This document shows, one piece after another, positions 25,869 to 34,686 of a stretch of DNA of 53,737 nucleotides; positions within the stretch are counted from its first letter, which is position 1; every line of letters begins with the position of its first letter. The position numbers were made by a program, and so were the translations under genes. The stretch comes from Corallococcus sp. CA053C. GTDB taxonomy: Bacteria; Myxococcota; Myxococcia; Myxococcales; Myxococcaceae. The DNA is taken from the NCBI RefSeq assembly GCF_003611675.1, contig NZ_RAWA01000019.1, positions 1-53,737 on the forward strand. The letters are read 5' to 3'. Under the pieces are notes generated by a model. That model did no database searches and was not told the DNA's origin. It was given only the letters and a program-made list of their open reading frames with translations.

Positions 25869-26357
25869 TCAGCCCGCCGGGGTGCAGCTGCACTCGGTGG
25901 CCCAGTCCGTCCGGGTGATGCACGCGCAGGCCTTCGTGTTGACGCCGCAGCCGTAATACATCTTCGACCAGCCATCGAGCGTGGTGCCCGTGTACGTGGA
26001 CTCGGCACGTACCGTGCCGCCCTGCTCGAGCCAGGCCCTCATGGAGTACTGCCCCGAGATGTTGGAGTGGACGCGGGCCCAGTTCATGCCGCACGTGGCG
26101 CTGTAGCGCAGCTCGACGTAGCCCCAGCTCTCGACGCCGTGCTTGATGGGCGTCGCCGCGAACACGGTGGACACGTTGCTGGTGCTGCAGCTGTTGAACG
26201 AGGGGTCCTGGTTGTTGCAGTTGTAGCAGGTGGGACATACGCCCGCTTCCTGCTCCTCCAGGACCACTGCCTCCCGCGGGGCTTCCTCGCCCACCGGGCC
26301 ACAGCCCAGGGTGGTGCACACGATGAAACCCAGCACTGCCAGCAGTTGCCTCGTCAT
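25869..26357 (-). CDS. DUF2690-like exported lipoprotein
   Basis: A 162-residue protein. A signal peptide ends at a lipobox-like TTLGC (Cys about 18). A Cys-rich stretch follows (CPTCYNCNNQDPSFNSC), then the DUF2690 core WGYVELRYSATCGMNWARV and YTGTTLDGWSKMYYGCG, and a C-terminal Cys cluster ACACITRTDWATECSC. DUF2690 proteins (YjfA type) are small secreted actinobacterial and myxobacterial proteins of unknown function, probably disulphide-bonded. ATG 26357 is chosen because GAGGAG precedes it at good spacing; an in-frame ATG lies six codons upstream. A 3' fragment of the same gene lies at 24021-24096. Confidence 0.75.
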   Translation of the reverse strand: MTRQLLAVLGFIVCTTLGCGPVGEEAPREAVVLEEQEAGVCPTCYNCNNQDPSFNSCSTSNVSTVFAATPIKHGVESWGYVELRYSATCGMNWARVHSNISGQYSMRAWLEQGGTVRAESTYTGTTLDGWSKMYYGCGVNTKACACITRTDWATECSCTPAG

Positions 26358-26523
26358 GGTCTTCTCCTCTGTCATGGAAGCCACCGGGGTGGGTGGCCGG
26401 ACGGCGGAGACGGACGCTAGACGCAACTGGATTGCTCAAGTGATTAAGGGCAATTAAACGCGATTAACCCGGTGGGCCGCTTCCCCGAGCCCCCCGAAGG
26501 CGTGGCTGCTAAGGTGCCCGCCC

Positions 26524-27666
26524 ATGGTTTCAGGCTCCACGTTCCAGGGGGGACTCTTCAGCGACGACGTACTCGGCAAGCGGGCCGGCGCGACGCTTCG
26601 CCTGGGCGCTTACGGCATCGAGGCGGAGACCCTGCATGGGCAGTCCTTCTCCCTTCCCTATGACGAGTGCCAGCTCGAGGTGGGCGGCGCCAGCGGACGG
26701 ATGGTCTTCTGTCACGGGCCCCATCGCACCCTGACGCTCTTCTGCGAGGATCCGGCGTTCCTCCCGGCGCTGGCGCACGCGGGACACGGGCGGCTGCTGG
26801 GGCAGGTGACACGGCTCACGCAGGACGCCCGCCGCGAGCGCACGCAGTCGCTGCTGCGGGGCCTCCTGGCGCTCCTTGTCCTCGTCCTCGTCGGCTACGG
26901 CGCCTATCGGGGCTTCGCCTACGCGACCTCCCACTCCGTCGAAGCACTCCCCATCGCCATCGATGAGCAGGTGGGCAAGCTCGCGATGGAGTCGATGCCG
27001 CTCGAGGGCCCGAAGGTCACCGACCCCGTCCTCGTCCAAGCCGTCGACGAGCTCGTCTCGCGGCTGAAGCCCCACGCGGGCGGGACGCCGATGACCTTCG
27101 AGGTCACCATCGTCGATGCGCCCATCGTCAACGCGTACTGCCTCCCGGGCGGGAAGATCGTCCTCTTCACCGGCCTCCTCAAGGCCGCGAAGGCGCCCGA
27201 GCAGGTCGCCGGTGTGCTCGCGCATGAGATGGCCCACGCCACCCTGCGCCACGGCATCAAGCGCATCGCGAACTCCCTGGGCCTGATTGCCGGGGTGAAC
27301 CTGCTGCTCGGAGACACCAGCGGACTGGTCGCCGTCGCCGTCGAGCTGGCCCAGCACGGCCTGCTGACGAGCCATGATCGCGAGCAGGAGACCGCGTCGG
27401 ACGTCGAAGCCGTGCGGATGATGGCGGCGGCGGGGCTCGCACCCACCGCGCTCGCCGACTTCTTCGCCCTCCTGGAGAAGGACGGTGCGGAGGTGCCCGG
27501 CGCCATTGCCTGGCTGGCCTCCCACCCGCAGCTCGCGGACCGGCAGCAGGAGATCCGCCAGCGCTCCGAGAAGCTGGGCGCCTTCCAGCCGCGCGCCCTC
27601 ACGCAGGACTGGGAGCAGGTCTCCCGGCATGCGAAACAACCCGGGCTGCAGGACTCGAAGCCCTGA
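26524..27666 (+). CDS. Membrane-anchored M48-family metalloprotease
   Basis: A 380-residue protein. The N-terminal 105 residues are a cytoplasmic beta-rich domain. One membrane helix lies at about 111-130, followed by a periplasmic M48 peptidase domain. The zinc site HEMAH is at 234-238 (VLAHEMAHATLRHG), and the third ligand is in DREQETASDVEAVRMMAAAG. PIVNAYCLPGGKIVLFTGLL is typical of this subfamily. Unlike HtpX it has a single anchor and an extra N-terminal domain. The role is probably envelope protein quality control. It is followed 41 nt later by the AIM24 trio on the same strand, so they are likely one operon. Confidence 0.9.
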   Translation: MVSGSTFQGGLFSDDVLGKRAGATLRLGAYGIEAETLHGQSFSLPYDECQLEVGGASGRMVFCHGPHRTLTLFCEDPAFLPALAHAGHGRLLGQVTRLTQDARRERTQSLLRGLLALLVLVLVGYGAYRGFAYATSHSVEALPIAIDEQVGKLAMESMPLEGPKVTDPVLVQAVDELVSRLKPHAGGTPMTFEVTIVDAPIVNAYCLPGGKIVLFTGLLKAAKAPEQVAGVLAHEMAHATLRHGIKRIANSLGLIAGVNLLLGDTSGLVAVAVELAQHGLLTSHDREQETASDVEAVRMMAAAGLAPTALADFFALLEKDGAEVPGAIAWLASHPQLADRQQEIRQRSEKLGAFQPRALTQDWEQVSRHAKQPGLQDSKP

Positions 27667-27707
27667 GCCCCTGACGGTCTTCACCCCGAAGCAATCAAGG
27701 AACGTGG

Positions 27708-28361
27708 ATGGACGCAGAGATCCGCAACAGACCTTCCTTCGCCAACGTGCGGGTGCGCCTGCGCGCCGGAGAGGGACTCATCGCCGAGGCCGGCGCGATG
27801 GCGAGCATGAGCCCCACCCTCCAGATGCGCGCGCGCATGGCGGGTGGGTTCCTCAGTGCCTTTGCCCGCCGCGCCTTCGGCGGCGAGTCCTTCTTCATCA
27901 ACGAGTTCGCCACCGACAGCGAGGGCGAGGTCATCCTCACGCAGCCCTACCCGGGTGACATCACCTCCATCACGCTCCAGGGCACGGGGCTGATGCTGCA
28001 GCCGGGCGCCTTCCTGGCGTGTGAGCCGGGGGTGAAGCTGGGGGTCGGCTGGGCGGGGCTCGCGAGCTTCGTCGGCAGCGAGGGGCTCTGCCGCCTCCGC
28101 GCAACGGGGAGCGGTCAGCTCTGGTTCGGCGCCTACGGCGGCATCATCGAGCGGGAGCTGGACGGTGAGCTCATCGTCGATGGCGGCCACCTCGTGGCCT
28201 ATGAACCGACGTTGTCGCTCAGCATCGGCCTGGCGGGCGGAATCTTCTCGAGCCTCTTCTCGGGCGAGGGACTGATCACGCGCGTCCGGGGCCGCGGGAA
28301 GCTCTACCTCCAGTCACGCGCCCTGGAAGGGCTCGCCGGCTGGGTCAACTCGCATCTGTAG
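27708..28361 (+). CDS. AIM24-family protein 1
   Basis: A 217-residue beta-rich AIM24 (TIGR00266) protein. Key segments are VRVRLRAGEGLIAEAGAMAS, FGGESFFINEF, ITLQGTGLMLQPGAFLAC, LWFGAYGGIIERELDGELIV and LVAYEPTLSLSI, plus SGEGLITRVRGRGKLYLQSR. In bacteria the family is widespread with no proven function; the fungal member affects mitochondrial inner-membrane organisation. The start has AAGG about 8 nt upstream. First of three consecutive AIM24 genes; no signal peptide, so cytoplasmic or peripheral to the membrane. Confidence 0.88.
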   Translation: MDAEIRNRPSFANVRVRLRAGEGLIAEAGAMASMSPTLQMRARMAGGFLSAFARRAFGGESFFINEFATDSEGEVILTQPYPGDITSITLQGTGLMLQPGAFLACEPGVKLGVGWAGLASFVGSEGLCRLRATGSGQLWFGAYGGIIERELDGELIVDGGHLVAYEPTLSLSIGLAGGIFSSLFSGEGLITRVRGRGKLYLQSRALEGLAGWVNSHL

Positions 28362-28376
28362 CCAGACGGAGACACC

Positions 28377-29066
28377 ATGCAGCTTGAAATCACCAACCGT
28401 CCGGCCTCCTCGGTGGCCCGCGTCCGGCTTCAGCAGGGAGAGAGCCTCACCTGCGAGGTCGGCGCGATGATCGCGATGAGTCCCCACCTCGTCGTCGAGA
28501 CCTCCTCGGCGAAGAAGGGCGGCGGGGGCGGCCTCGTCGCCGGCCTCAAGCGACTGGTCGCCGGAGAGAACTTCTTCCTCAACCACTTCACCGCGCAGGC
28601 CGCGGATCAGGAGCTCATCCTCGGTCCCGGGCTACTCGGAGACATCGTCCAGCATCGGCTGGAGTCCGGGCACCTCGTCGTCCAGGGCTCCAGCTGGCTC
28701 GCCTCCGATCCCGGCATCCAGGTGGACGCCACGTTCCAGGGGATTGGCAAGGCGCTCTTCTCCGGGGAGAGCATCTTCTGGGTGAAGTGCAGCGGACGCG
28801 GAGACGTGCTGCTCAGCAGCTTCGGCGCCATCTACGAGGTCGAGGTGGACGGGGAGTACATCGTCGACACCGGCCACATCGTCGCGTACGAGGACACGCT
28901 CCAGTTCCAGATGGACCGGGCGTCGAAGAGCCTCATCGGCAGCTTCCTCGGGGGCGAGGGGCTGGTCTGCCGGTTCAAGGGTCGCGGCAAGCTGTACTGC
29001 CAGAGCCACAACCCGCCGAGCTTCGGACAGGCGCTCGGTCCCCTGCTCACGGCGCGTGCGGACTGA
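28377..29066 (+). CDS. AIM24-family protein 2
   Basis: A 229-residue AIM24 protein. It has VARVRLQQGESLTCEVGAMI, VAGENFFLNHFTAQ, HLVVQGSSWLASDPGI, GEYIVDTGHIVAYEDTLQFQ and GGEGLVCRFKGRGKLYCQSH. A short glycine-rich insertion (KKGGGGGLVAG) replaces a segment of gene 1. The start, 15 nt after the preceding stop, has CGGAGA as ribosome site. Similar in fold to its neighbours but clearly diverged, so not a recent tandem copy. Confidence 0.88.
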   Translation: MQLEITNRPASSVARVRLQQGESLTCEVGAMIAMSPHLVVETSSAKKGGGGGLVAGLKRLVAGENFFLNHFTAQAADQELILGPGLLGDIVQHRLESGHLVVQGSSWLASDPGIQVDATFQGIGKALFSGESIFWVKCSGRGDVLLSSFGAIYEVEVDGEYIVDTGHIVAYEDTLQFQMDRASKSLIGSFLGGEGLVCRFKGRGKLYCQSHNPPSFGQALGPLLTARAD

Positions 29067-29085
29067 AGGCGCGAGGACACACACC

Positions 29086-29832
29086 ATGCAAGATCAGGCC
29101 ATCGCCGTACGCGGCACCACTTCCCTCGCGACGCAGTCCCTCGACCACGACATCTCCCTCCGCCCGGACTTCGCGCTGCTGTCGGTGCGGCTGCGGCCGG
29201 GGCAGAAGATCCTCGCCGAGCCCTCCGCCATGGCGACCATGTCGCCCACCCTCGAGCTCAAGGCCGGGATGCGCGGCGGCGTGGGGCGCTCCCTCGGGCG
29301 GATGCTCGGAGGCGAGAGCCTCATCGTCAACACGTTCACCGCGAAGCATGGCGCGGGCGAGCTGGATCTCGCCCCGGCCTCGCCCGGCGACGTCATGCAC
29401 TACCGGCTCCAGGGCAACAGCCTGATGCTCCAGCGCGGCGGCTTCCTCGCGCACAGCGAAGGCGTGGAGCTCACCGGCAAGTGGCAGGGCGCGAAGGGCT
29501 TCTTCAGCGGCGAGGGGCTCGTGCTCCTCAAGGCTTCGGGCAACGGCGACCTCTTCTTCAACTCGTATGGCGCCATCCTGGAGATCGACGTGACGGACGG
29601 CTATCTGGTCGACACCAGCTACGTCGTCGCGTTCGAGGACACGCTCCAGTACAACGTGACGGTGCTCCCCGGGCTGCGGCCGGGCTCCAAGCTGAAGACG
29701 CTGTTCTTTGGCGGGGAAGGGCTCGTCTGCAACTTCCGCGGTCGCGGCAAGGTCTGGGTCCAGACGCGCACCGCCGCGCCGTTCCTGAAGTGGGTGCATC
29801 CGTTCCGGCCCGTTCAGCGCTCCCGGAGCTGA
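29086..29832 (+). CDS. AIM24-family protein 3
   Basis: A 248-residue AIM24 protein. It has FALLSVRLRPGQKILAEPSA, LGGESLIVNTFTAKHGAGEL, GEGLVLLKASGNGDLFFNSY, GYLVDTSYVVAFEDTLQYNV and GGEGLVCNFRGRGKVWVQTR. It has a longer N-terminal lead than genes 1 and 2. The ATG at 29086 is preferred (GCGAGGA upstream); the frame is open to 29056. A three-gene AIM24 array suggests hetero-oligomeric assembly of the three paralogues. Confidence 0.88.
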   Translation: MQDQAIAVRGTTSLATQSLDHDISLRPDFALLSVRLRPGQKILAEPSAMATMSPTLELKAGMRGGVGRSLGRMLGGESLIVNTFTAKHGAGELDLAPASPGDVMHYRLQGNSLMLQRGGFLAHSEGVELTGKWQGAKGFFSGEGLVLLKASGNGDLFFNSYGAILEIDVTDGYLVDTSYVVAFEDTLQYNVTVLPGLRPGSKLKTLFFGGEGLVCNFRGRGKVWVQTRTAAPFLKWVHPFRPVQRSRS

Positions 29833-29918
29833 GCGGTTGAATATCCCGCCGACCGTCACGTAGATGGGGCCGTGCGGCGCCAGGCCCCGCCCGCACCTCT
29901 CATCAGGAGAATCAACGT

Positions 29919-30290
29919 ATGAACAAGAAGCTCGGCACGGCAGTGTTCATGATGATGGCGTGTACCTTCGGCCCGATGACGGCCGCCGCGCAGGACGATG
30001 AGGCGGAGACGGCCAGCATCGACGTCACCGGCTCCAACGAGACCGCGACCCACGAGTGCACGCCGGGCAGCACGGTGGAGATCACCGGCATGTCCAACAA
30101 CGTCACGCTGACCGGCGAGTGCAAGAGCGTCACCGTGAGCGGCTCCAGCAACACCGTGAAGGTGGAGGCCACCAGCGCCATCTCCGTGACGGGGATGTCC
30201 AACACCGTCACCTGGAAGCGCGGCCACGGCAAGTCGAAGCCGAAGATCAGCCGCACTGGCATGAGCAACAAGGTCACCCAGGTGAAGTAG
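29919..30290 (+). CDS. Small secreted DUF3060-like protein
   Basis: A 123-residue protein with a signal peptide (FMMMACTFGPMTAAAQ). A beta-helical repeat region with recurring units follows: STVEITGMSNNVTLTGE, SVTVSGSSNTVKVEA and SISVTGMSNTVTWKR. This G-x-S/N-N-x-V-x-V pattern is characteristic of DUF3060 proteins of unknown role. Exported, probably periplasmic or extracellular. Monocistronic; the strong hairpin after it separates it from the convergent lysR. Confidence 0.8.
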   Translation: MNKKLGTAVFMMMACTFGPMTAAAQDDEAETASIDVTGSNETATHECTPGSTVEITGMSNNVTLTGECKSVTVSGSSNTVKVEATSAISVTGMSNTVTWKRGHGKSKPKISRTGMSNKVTQVK

Positions 30291-30302
30291 TCGCACGCAC
30301 CG

Positions 30303-30332
30303 CGCGCCCGCTCCGTCACGGAAGCGGGCGCG
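30303..30332. terminator. Bidirectional hairpin between DUF3060 gene and lysR
   Basis: GCGCCCGCT-CCGT and ACGGA-AGCGGGCGC form a 13-bp GC-rich stem with one bulge and a very small loop, in the 60-nt convergent gap. There is no T-tract. It probably terminates transcription from both sides. Confidence 0.6.
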
Positions 30333-30350
30333 TGGGGGCCCACCCCGCCG

Positions 30351-31271
30351 TCACGCCTCGCGCCAGAGGTCCTTCGTCACCTGCACCACGCGGTCGCGGA
30401 TGAAGCGGATGGCCTCGTCGTCCTCCACCGCGCCCCGCCAGAGCAGCTCCAGCGGTGTGCCTTGCAGCGCGAGCGGCACCGCCGTCGTCCGCAGGTGCGG
30501 GCGCAGCCGGAGGATGTCGCGCGCGACCATGGCCGGCACCGTGGCGAGCAGGGCGCTCCCGTCCACCAGGGCACCGATGCTCTGGAACGTCGGCACCGAC
30601 ACGCGCACCCGGCGCTGGACGTCGAAGTGGTCCTCCACGACGCCGCGCAGGTCTCCGTTGTACGAGACGATGATGTGCTCGTGGTCCAGGTAGCGCTCCA
30701 GCGTGAGGCGCTTTCCGACGCGCGCGTGGCGTGGGTCGAAGAGGCACACGAAGCCGCCGTTGAAGAGCTCCAGGCGCCGGGTGCCGGCCGGAAGCTCATC
30801 CGCCACCGTCACCGCGAGGTCCACCGTGGCGCCGGTGAGTGCCTCCACGACGGTGCGGAACTGCACGGGCAGCACCACCAGCCGCATGCGCGGCGCTTCC
30901 AGGGCGAGGATCCTCAGGAGGGCAGGGAGCAGCCAGGTCTCCGTCACGTCGGACAGGCCCAGGCGCACCGTCCGCTCGCTCGTCTTGGGGTCGAATGCCA
31001 CCGGTGAGAGCGTGGCCTCGACCAGCGCTCCCAGGTGCGGCCGCGCCGAAGCGAGCAGGCGCTCGCCGCGCGTGCTCAGCGCCAGCCCCCGCCCCGCGCG
31101 GACGAAGAGGGGCGCCCCCACCGTGGAGGCGAGCCGCCTCAGCGCCGCGCTCACTGCGGGCTGCGTGAGGTAGAGACGCTCGGCCGCCGCCGTGACGCTG
31201 CCTGCCTCCGCCACCACGACGAAGACGCGGAGCAGGTTGAGGTCCAGGTTCCTTCCATAGATGTCGTTCAT
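30351..31271 (-). CDS. LysR-family regulator divergent from the second aldo/keto reductase
   Basis: A 306-residue LysR regulator of the NodD/LeuO-like type. The winged helix reads LDLNLLRVFVVVAEAGSVTA then LYLTQPAVSAALRRLASTVG. The effector domain has the SDVTETWLLPALLRIL segment. It starts at 31271 and is divergent from the aldo/keto reductase at 31347. An imperfect palindrome (31276-31301) in the gap is a likely operator. Effector unknown. Confidence 0.9.
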   Translation of the reverse strand: MNDIYGRNLDLNLLRVFVVVAEAGSVTAAAERLYLTQPAVSAALRRLASTVGAPLFVRAGRGLALSTRGERLLASARPHLGALVEATLSPVAFDPKTSERTVRLGLSDVTETWLLPALLRILALEAPRMRLVVLPVQFRTVVEALTGATVDLAVTVADELPAGTRRLELFNGGFVCLFDPRHARVGKRLTLERYLDHEHIIVSYNGDLRGVVEDHFDVQRRVRVSVPTFQSIGALVDGSALLATVPAMVARDILRLRPHLRTTAVPLALQGTPLELLWRGAVEDDEAIRFIRDRVVQVTKDLWREA

Positions 31272-31275
31272 GCTT

Positions 31276-31301
31276 GAGATACATCCTATTCAATGGATTT
31301 C
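31276..31301. promoter_or_regulatory. Candidate LysR operator
   Basis: GAGATACAT-N8-ATGGATTTC is an inverted repeat matching 7 of 9 positions per arm, spaced as in LysR-type boxes, between lysR (31271, minus) and the AKR gene (31347, plus). Binding is inferred from position. Confidence 0.4.
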
Positions 31302-31346
31302 AGCATGGCGAATGATGAATCTCTCCTCACACGAAGGGGACGACAC

Positions 31347-32348
31347 ATGGCCACGCAAGAGACGAAGCAGGCGCAGCGCACGGTGAAGTTGGGTTCCACG
31401 GGCCCGGAGGTCTTCCCGCTCGGGCTGGGGTGCATGGGCATGTCCGGCATGTACGGCGCGACGGATGACGCGGAGAGCGTCCGCACCATCCAGACCGCGA
31501 TCGACCGGGGTGTCACCCTCATCGACACCGGGGACTTCTACGGGATGGGCCACAACGAAATGCTCGTGGGGCGCGCCATCGCGGGCCGCAGGGAGCGCGT
31601 CCAGGTGTCGGTGAAGTTCGGTGCGCTTCGCGGTCCGGACGGAAGCTGGATGGGGATGGACATGCGCCCCGCCGCGGTGAAGACCTTCGCGGCCTACAGC
31701 CTGAAGCGGTTGGGCGTGGACGTCATCGACATCTACCGCCCGGCGCGGTTGGATCCGGCCGTCCCCATCGAGGACACCATCGGCGCCATCGCGGAGCTGG
31801 TGAAGGCCGGCTACGTCCGCCACATCGGGCTGTCGGAGATGGGCGTGGAGACCATCCGCCGCGCGCACCGCGTGCACCCCATCGTCGACCTGCAGATTGA
31901 GTACGCGGTGTCGACCCGCGGCCCCGAGGCCGCCATCTTCCCCGTGCTCCACGAGCTGGGCATCAGCGCGACGCTCTACGGCGTCCTGTCGCGAGGGCTC
32001 CTGACGGGGAGCAAGCCGAAGGGGAAGGGCGACTTTCGCGCCTGGCTGCCGCGCTTCACGGGCGCCGACGGCGAGAAGAACCAGGACAGCGTGGCCGCGC
32101 TCCAGCGCTTCGCCCGGGAGCGCGGGATGACGCCGGGCCAGCTCGCGATTGCCTGGGTGCTCGCGCGCCAGCCGGCCTTCGTTCCCGTGGTGGGCGCGAA
32201 GACGGTGGCGCAGCTGGACGACGCCCTGGGTGCGCTCTCCCGGCCGCTGTCGAAGGAGGACGCGGCGGCCCTGGAGTCGCTCGTGAACATCTCCGGCGAG
32301 CGCTACGGGGCGGAGCAGATGCACCACCTGGACAGCGAGCGCCGGTAG
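31347..32348 (+). CDS. Aldo/keto reductase with altered catalytic histidine
   Basis: A 333-residue aldo/keto reductase. The catalytic Asp and Tyr are in TLIDTGDFYGMGHNE and Lys in VQVSVKFGAL. At the place of the catalytic His (usually L-H-R-x-D) it reads IDIYRPARLDP, so the His is missing. The NADPH end VVGAKTVAQLDDALGAL is normal. The known AKR mechanism tolerates loss of His only for some quinone or ketone substrates, so a specialised substrate or low activity is possible. The ATG at 31347 is chosen for GAAGGGGA 7 nt upstream; an in-frame ATG exists at 31293, inside the operator-like region. Confidence 0.85.
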   Translation: MATQETKQAQRTVKLGSTGPEVFPLGLGCMGMSGMYGATDDAESVRTIQTAIDRGVTLIDTGDFYGMGHNEMLVGRAIAGRRERVQVSVKFGALRGPDGSWMGMDMRPAAVKTFAAYSLKRLGVDVIDIYRPARLDPAVPIEDTIGAIAELVKAGYVRHIGLSEMGVETIRRAHRVHPIVDLQIEYAVSTRGPEAAIFPVLHELGISATLYGVLSRGLLTGSKPKGKGDFRAWLPRFTGADGEKNQDSVAALQRFARERGMTPGQLAIAWVLARQPAFVPVVGAKTVAQLDDALGALSRPLSKEDAAALESLVNISGERYGAEQMHHLDSERR

Positions 32349-32370
32349 CCCCGGCGCCTGCCCCGGCGGA

Positions 32371-34683
32371 TCAGTTCATTGCTGGCGTCCGGGAGAGCTC
32401 CACCGTTCCGTCCGTCCCCACCCGCAGCAGCACCTGCGCGGGTGGGGCGCCTGCGTGCCCGGCGAGCCACTGGGCCAGCCGCGTCACCACGTGCTGCTCC
32501 ACCGCGCGCTTCAGGGGCCGGGCGCCATAGCGCGCGTCGAAGCCGGTGCGCGCCAGGTAGTCCACCACGTCCTCCCCGAAGGACACCTTCACGCCGCGAC
32601 GGGTGAGCCCCTCGCGCGTCAGGGCCGCCTCCAGCGTGCGCCGCGCCAGCGCCCGGATGACGTCCGGGGTGAGGGGCCGGTAGGGCACCACCTGATCCAA
32701 CCGGTTCAGCAGCTCGGGCCGGAAGAACGCGGTGGCGGCGCCCAGGTAGTGCTGCTCCAGGTCGCGCACGCTGCCTCCGCCGAAGCCGAGCGAGCGCCCC
32801 GCGCTGTCCGCGCCCAGGTTGCTGGTGAGCAGCACCACGGTGTTGCGGAAGCTGACGGTGCGGCCGGTGCCGTCCGTGAGGCGTCCCTCGCCCAAGACCT
32901 GGAGGAGCAGGTCGTGGACGCCCGCGTCCGCCTTCTCCACCTCGTCCAGCAGCACCACGCCGAAGGGCTGCTCGCGCACGCGGCGCGCGAGGCCGCCCTG
33001 CTGGCCGCCCCCTTCGCCCACCAGCCGCGCGGCGCTGCCCGGCGCCGCGTACTCCGCCATGTCGAAGCGGGCCAGCCGGGACGTGTCGCCGAAGAGGTAC
33101 TCCGCCAGCGCGAGCGCGGACTCCGTCTTGCCCACACCGGTGGGGCCCAGCAGCAGGAAGGCGCCTAGCGGACGGGACGGATCCGCCAGCCCCGTCTTCA
33201 GCGTGACGATGAGGTTGCGCAGGAGCAGCGTGGCCTCGTCCTGGCCGACGATGCGCTCGCGGAAGCGCCGCAGCAGGGCCTCCGGATCCAGGCGCACGGA
33301 CGTGTCCACCAACTCGCGCGGGTAGCCGGTGCGCGTGCAGAAGGCCTGCGTCACCCCGGCCGCGTCCACCTCGCCGGTGGAGGAGGGCTGGGTGCTGGCC
33401 GCGCGCAGCAGGGCCACCGCGCCACCGGGCGGTGGGCCGTCTCCGAAGCGCTCCGTCAGCTCGGCGGCGCGCTCCAGCGCATCCGGGGTGAAGCGCACCT
33501 TGCGCGCGCGGGCCACCCGCTGCGAGGCCTGCTGGAGCGCGGTGCGCGCGGCCCCGGACGTCAGCGGCGCCACCGACAGGTGCCGCAGCGCCTGGAGGAA
33601 GGCCCCATGGGTCCGCTCCGCGCGGGCCACGTCCTCCGGGGTGGCCTCCAGCACCAGCGCCACCTCGCCGCCTTCCAGCGCCGGCAGCAGGTGGCGCGCC
33701 ACGTCCAGGCCCGTGTCACCCCCGCCCAGCGAGAGCAGCTCCGACAGGCTGTCCAGGTGCAGCACCGCACGGCGCACGCGCAGCGCCTCCACCATGTGCT
33801 GCACGCGCTCCTGCCACTGCCCCAGGTAGCGCATGCCGGCCATGATGCGGCCACCCGACGAGCTGTACACCTCCAGGCCGTGCAGGGGATGTCCCGCGCC
33901 AGCGACCTCCGCGCGCTGCACCAGCTCATGCACCAGCGCTGTCTTGCCCACCGACGACGGGCCCACCAGCAGCACGCTGGCGCGCGTTCCCGACGTGACG
34001 GCCTCCGCGAGCCGGTTCACCTCCGCGTCGCGCTCCCACGCGCGCTCCAGCAGTCCGGCGCGCGCCTCCTCGTTGAGGCAGCGGCTGGCCTCCGCGAGCC
34101 CGGGAGGCGGAGGCAGGCGCTTCGGCTGCTTCGTGGACTGCTCGTCGGCGCGGGCCTTCGACGTCTGCTTCACGCGCGACGGCACGGACAGCGTCTCCAC
34201 CGACTCCTCGCCCACGTAGGCCAGCCCTTGCAGTCGCTCCAGCGGCGCGAGGTACAGCTCGTGGCGGACCAGCTCCTCCACGTAGGACTCCAGGTCCGCC
34301 GCGTCGTGCAGCGTGCCCGCCACCTCCACGCGCGGCACCCACACCCGCAGCGGCCCCTTCGCCGCGTCGCCCTTGCGCGGGGCCCGGGCCGTGCCCCGTC
34401 CGCCGTGGGTCACCACCGTCAGGCGCAGCGGCACGGGCAGCAGCCGCCCGTGCTGCATGGCGCGCACGGTGAGGGCCATGCGGCGCTGGCGCAGGTCCTC
34501 CCAGTGCGTCACCTCGTCCCACAGCTCGCCACGGCGCAGGAGGCGGCCCACCACCTCCGCCAGGTCCAGCCTCGCGGTGTTCAAGTCAGCGGCGAACGAC
34601 GCCAGGTGCGGGTGCGTCAGCACGTGGGCCGCCACGCCCAGCCCCGGGTAGCGACGCACGAAGAGGTGGAAGTTCTTGTCCAT
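32371..34683 (-). CDS. ClpA/B-like double AAA+ ATPase, third gene of the triple operon
   Basis: A 770-residue protein. The unusual N-terminal region (1-200) ends in a charged linker. AAA+ domain 1 has Walker A GPSSVGKT (241-248), but its Walker B reads AVLHLDS instead of L-x-x-D-E. AAA+ domain 2 is canonical Clp: GPTGVGKT 513-520, VVLLDEVEKA 576-585, FFRPELLNRLD 653-663 (sensor/arginine finger) and GARPLKR 720-726 (sensor 2), with the ClpB D2-small end. It therefore resembles an unfoldase/disaggregase with a probably non-hydrolysing first ring. The shortest of the three, it lacks the C-terminal extension. Its ATG is 3 nt past the stop of the preceding gene. Confidence 0.85.
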   Translation of the reverse strand: MDKNFHLFVRRYPGLGVAAHVLTHPHLASFAADLNTARLDLAEVVGRLLRRGELWDEVTHWEDLRQRRMALTVRAMQHGRLLPVPLRLTVVTHGGRGTARAPRKGDAAKGPLRVWVPRVEVAGTLHDAADLESYVEELVRHELYLAPLERLQGLAYVGEESVETLSVPSRVKQTSKARADEQSTKQPKRLPPPPGLAEASRCLNEEARAGLLERAWERDAEVNRLAEAVTSGTRASVLLVGPSSVGKTALVHELVQRAEVAGAGHPLHGLEVYSSSGGRIMAGMRYLGQWQERVQHMVEALRVRRAVLHLDSLSELLSLGGGDTGLDVARHLLPALEGGEVALVLEATPEDVARAERTHGAFLQALRHLSVAPLTSGAARTALQQASQRVARARKVRFTPDALERAAELTERFGDGPPPGGAVALLRAASTQPSSTGEVDAAGVTQAFCTRTGYPRELVDTSVRLDPEALLRRFRERIVGQDEATLLLRNLIVTLKTGLADPSRPLGAFLLLGPTGVGKTESALALAEYLFGDTSRLARFDMAEYAAPGSAARLVGEGGGQQGGLARRVREQPFGVVLLDEVEKADAGVHDLLLQVLGEGRLTDGTGRTVSFRNTVVLLTSNLGADSAGRSLGFGGGSVRDLEQHYLGAATAFFRPELLNRLDQVVPYRPLTPDVIRALARRTLEAALTREGLTRRGVKVSFGEDVVDYLARTGFDARYGARPLKRAVEQHVVTRLAQWLAGHAGAPPAQVLLRVGTDGTVELSRTPAMN

Positions 34684-34686
34684 GGC

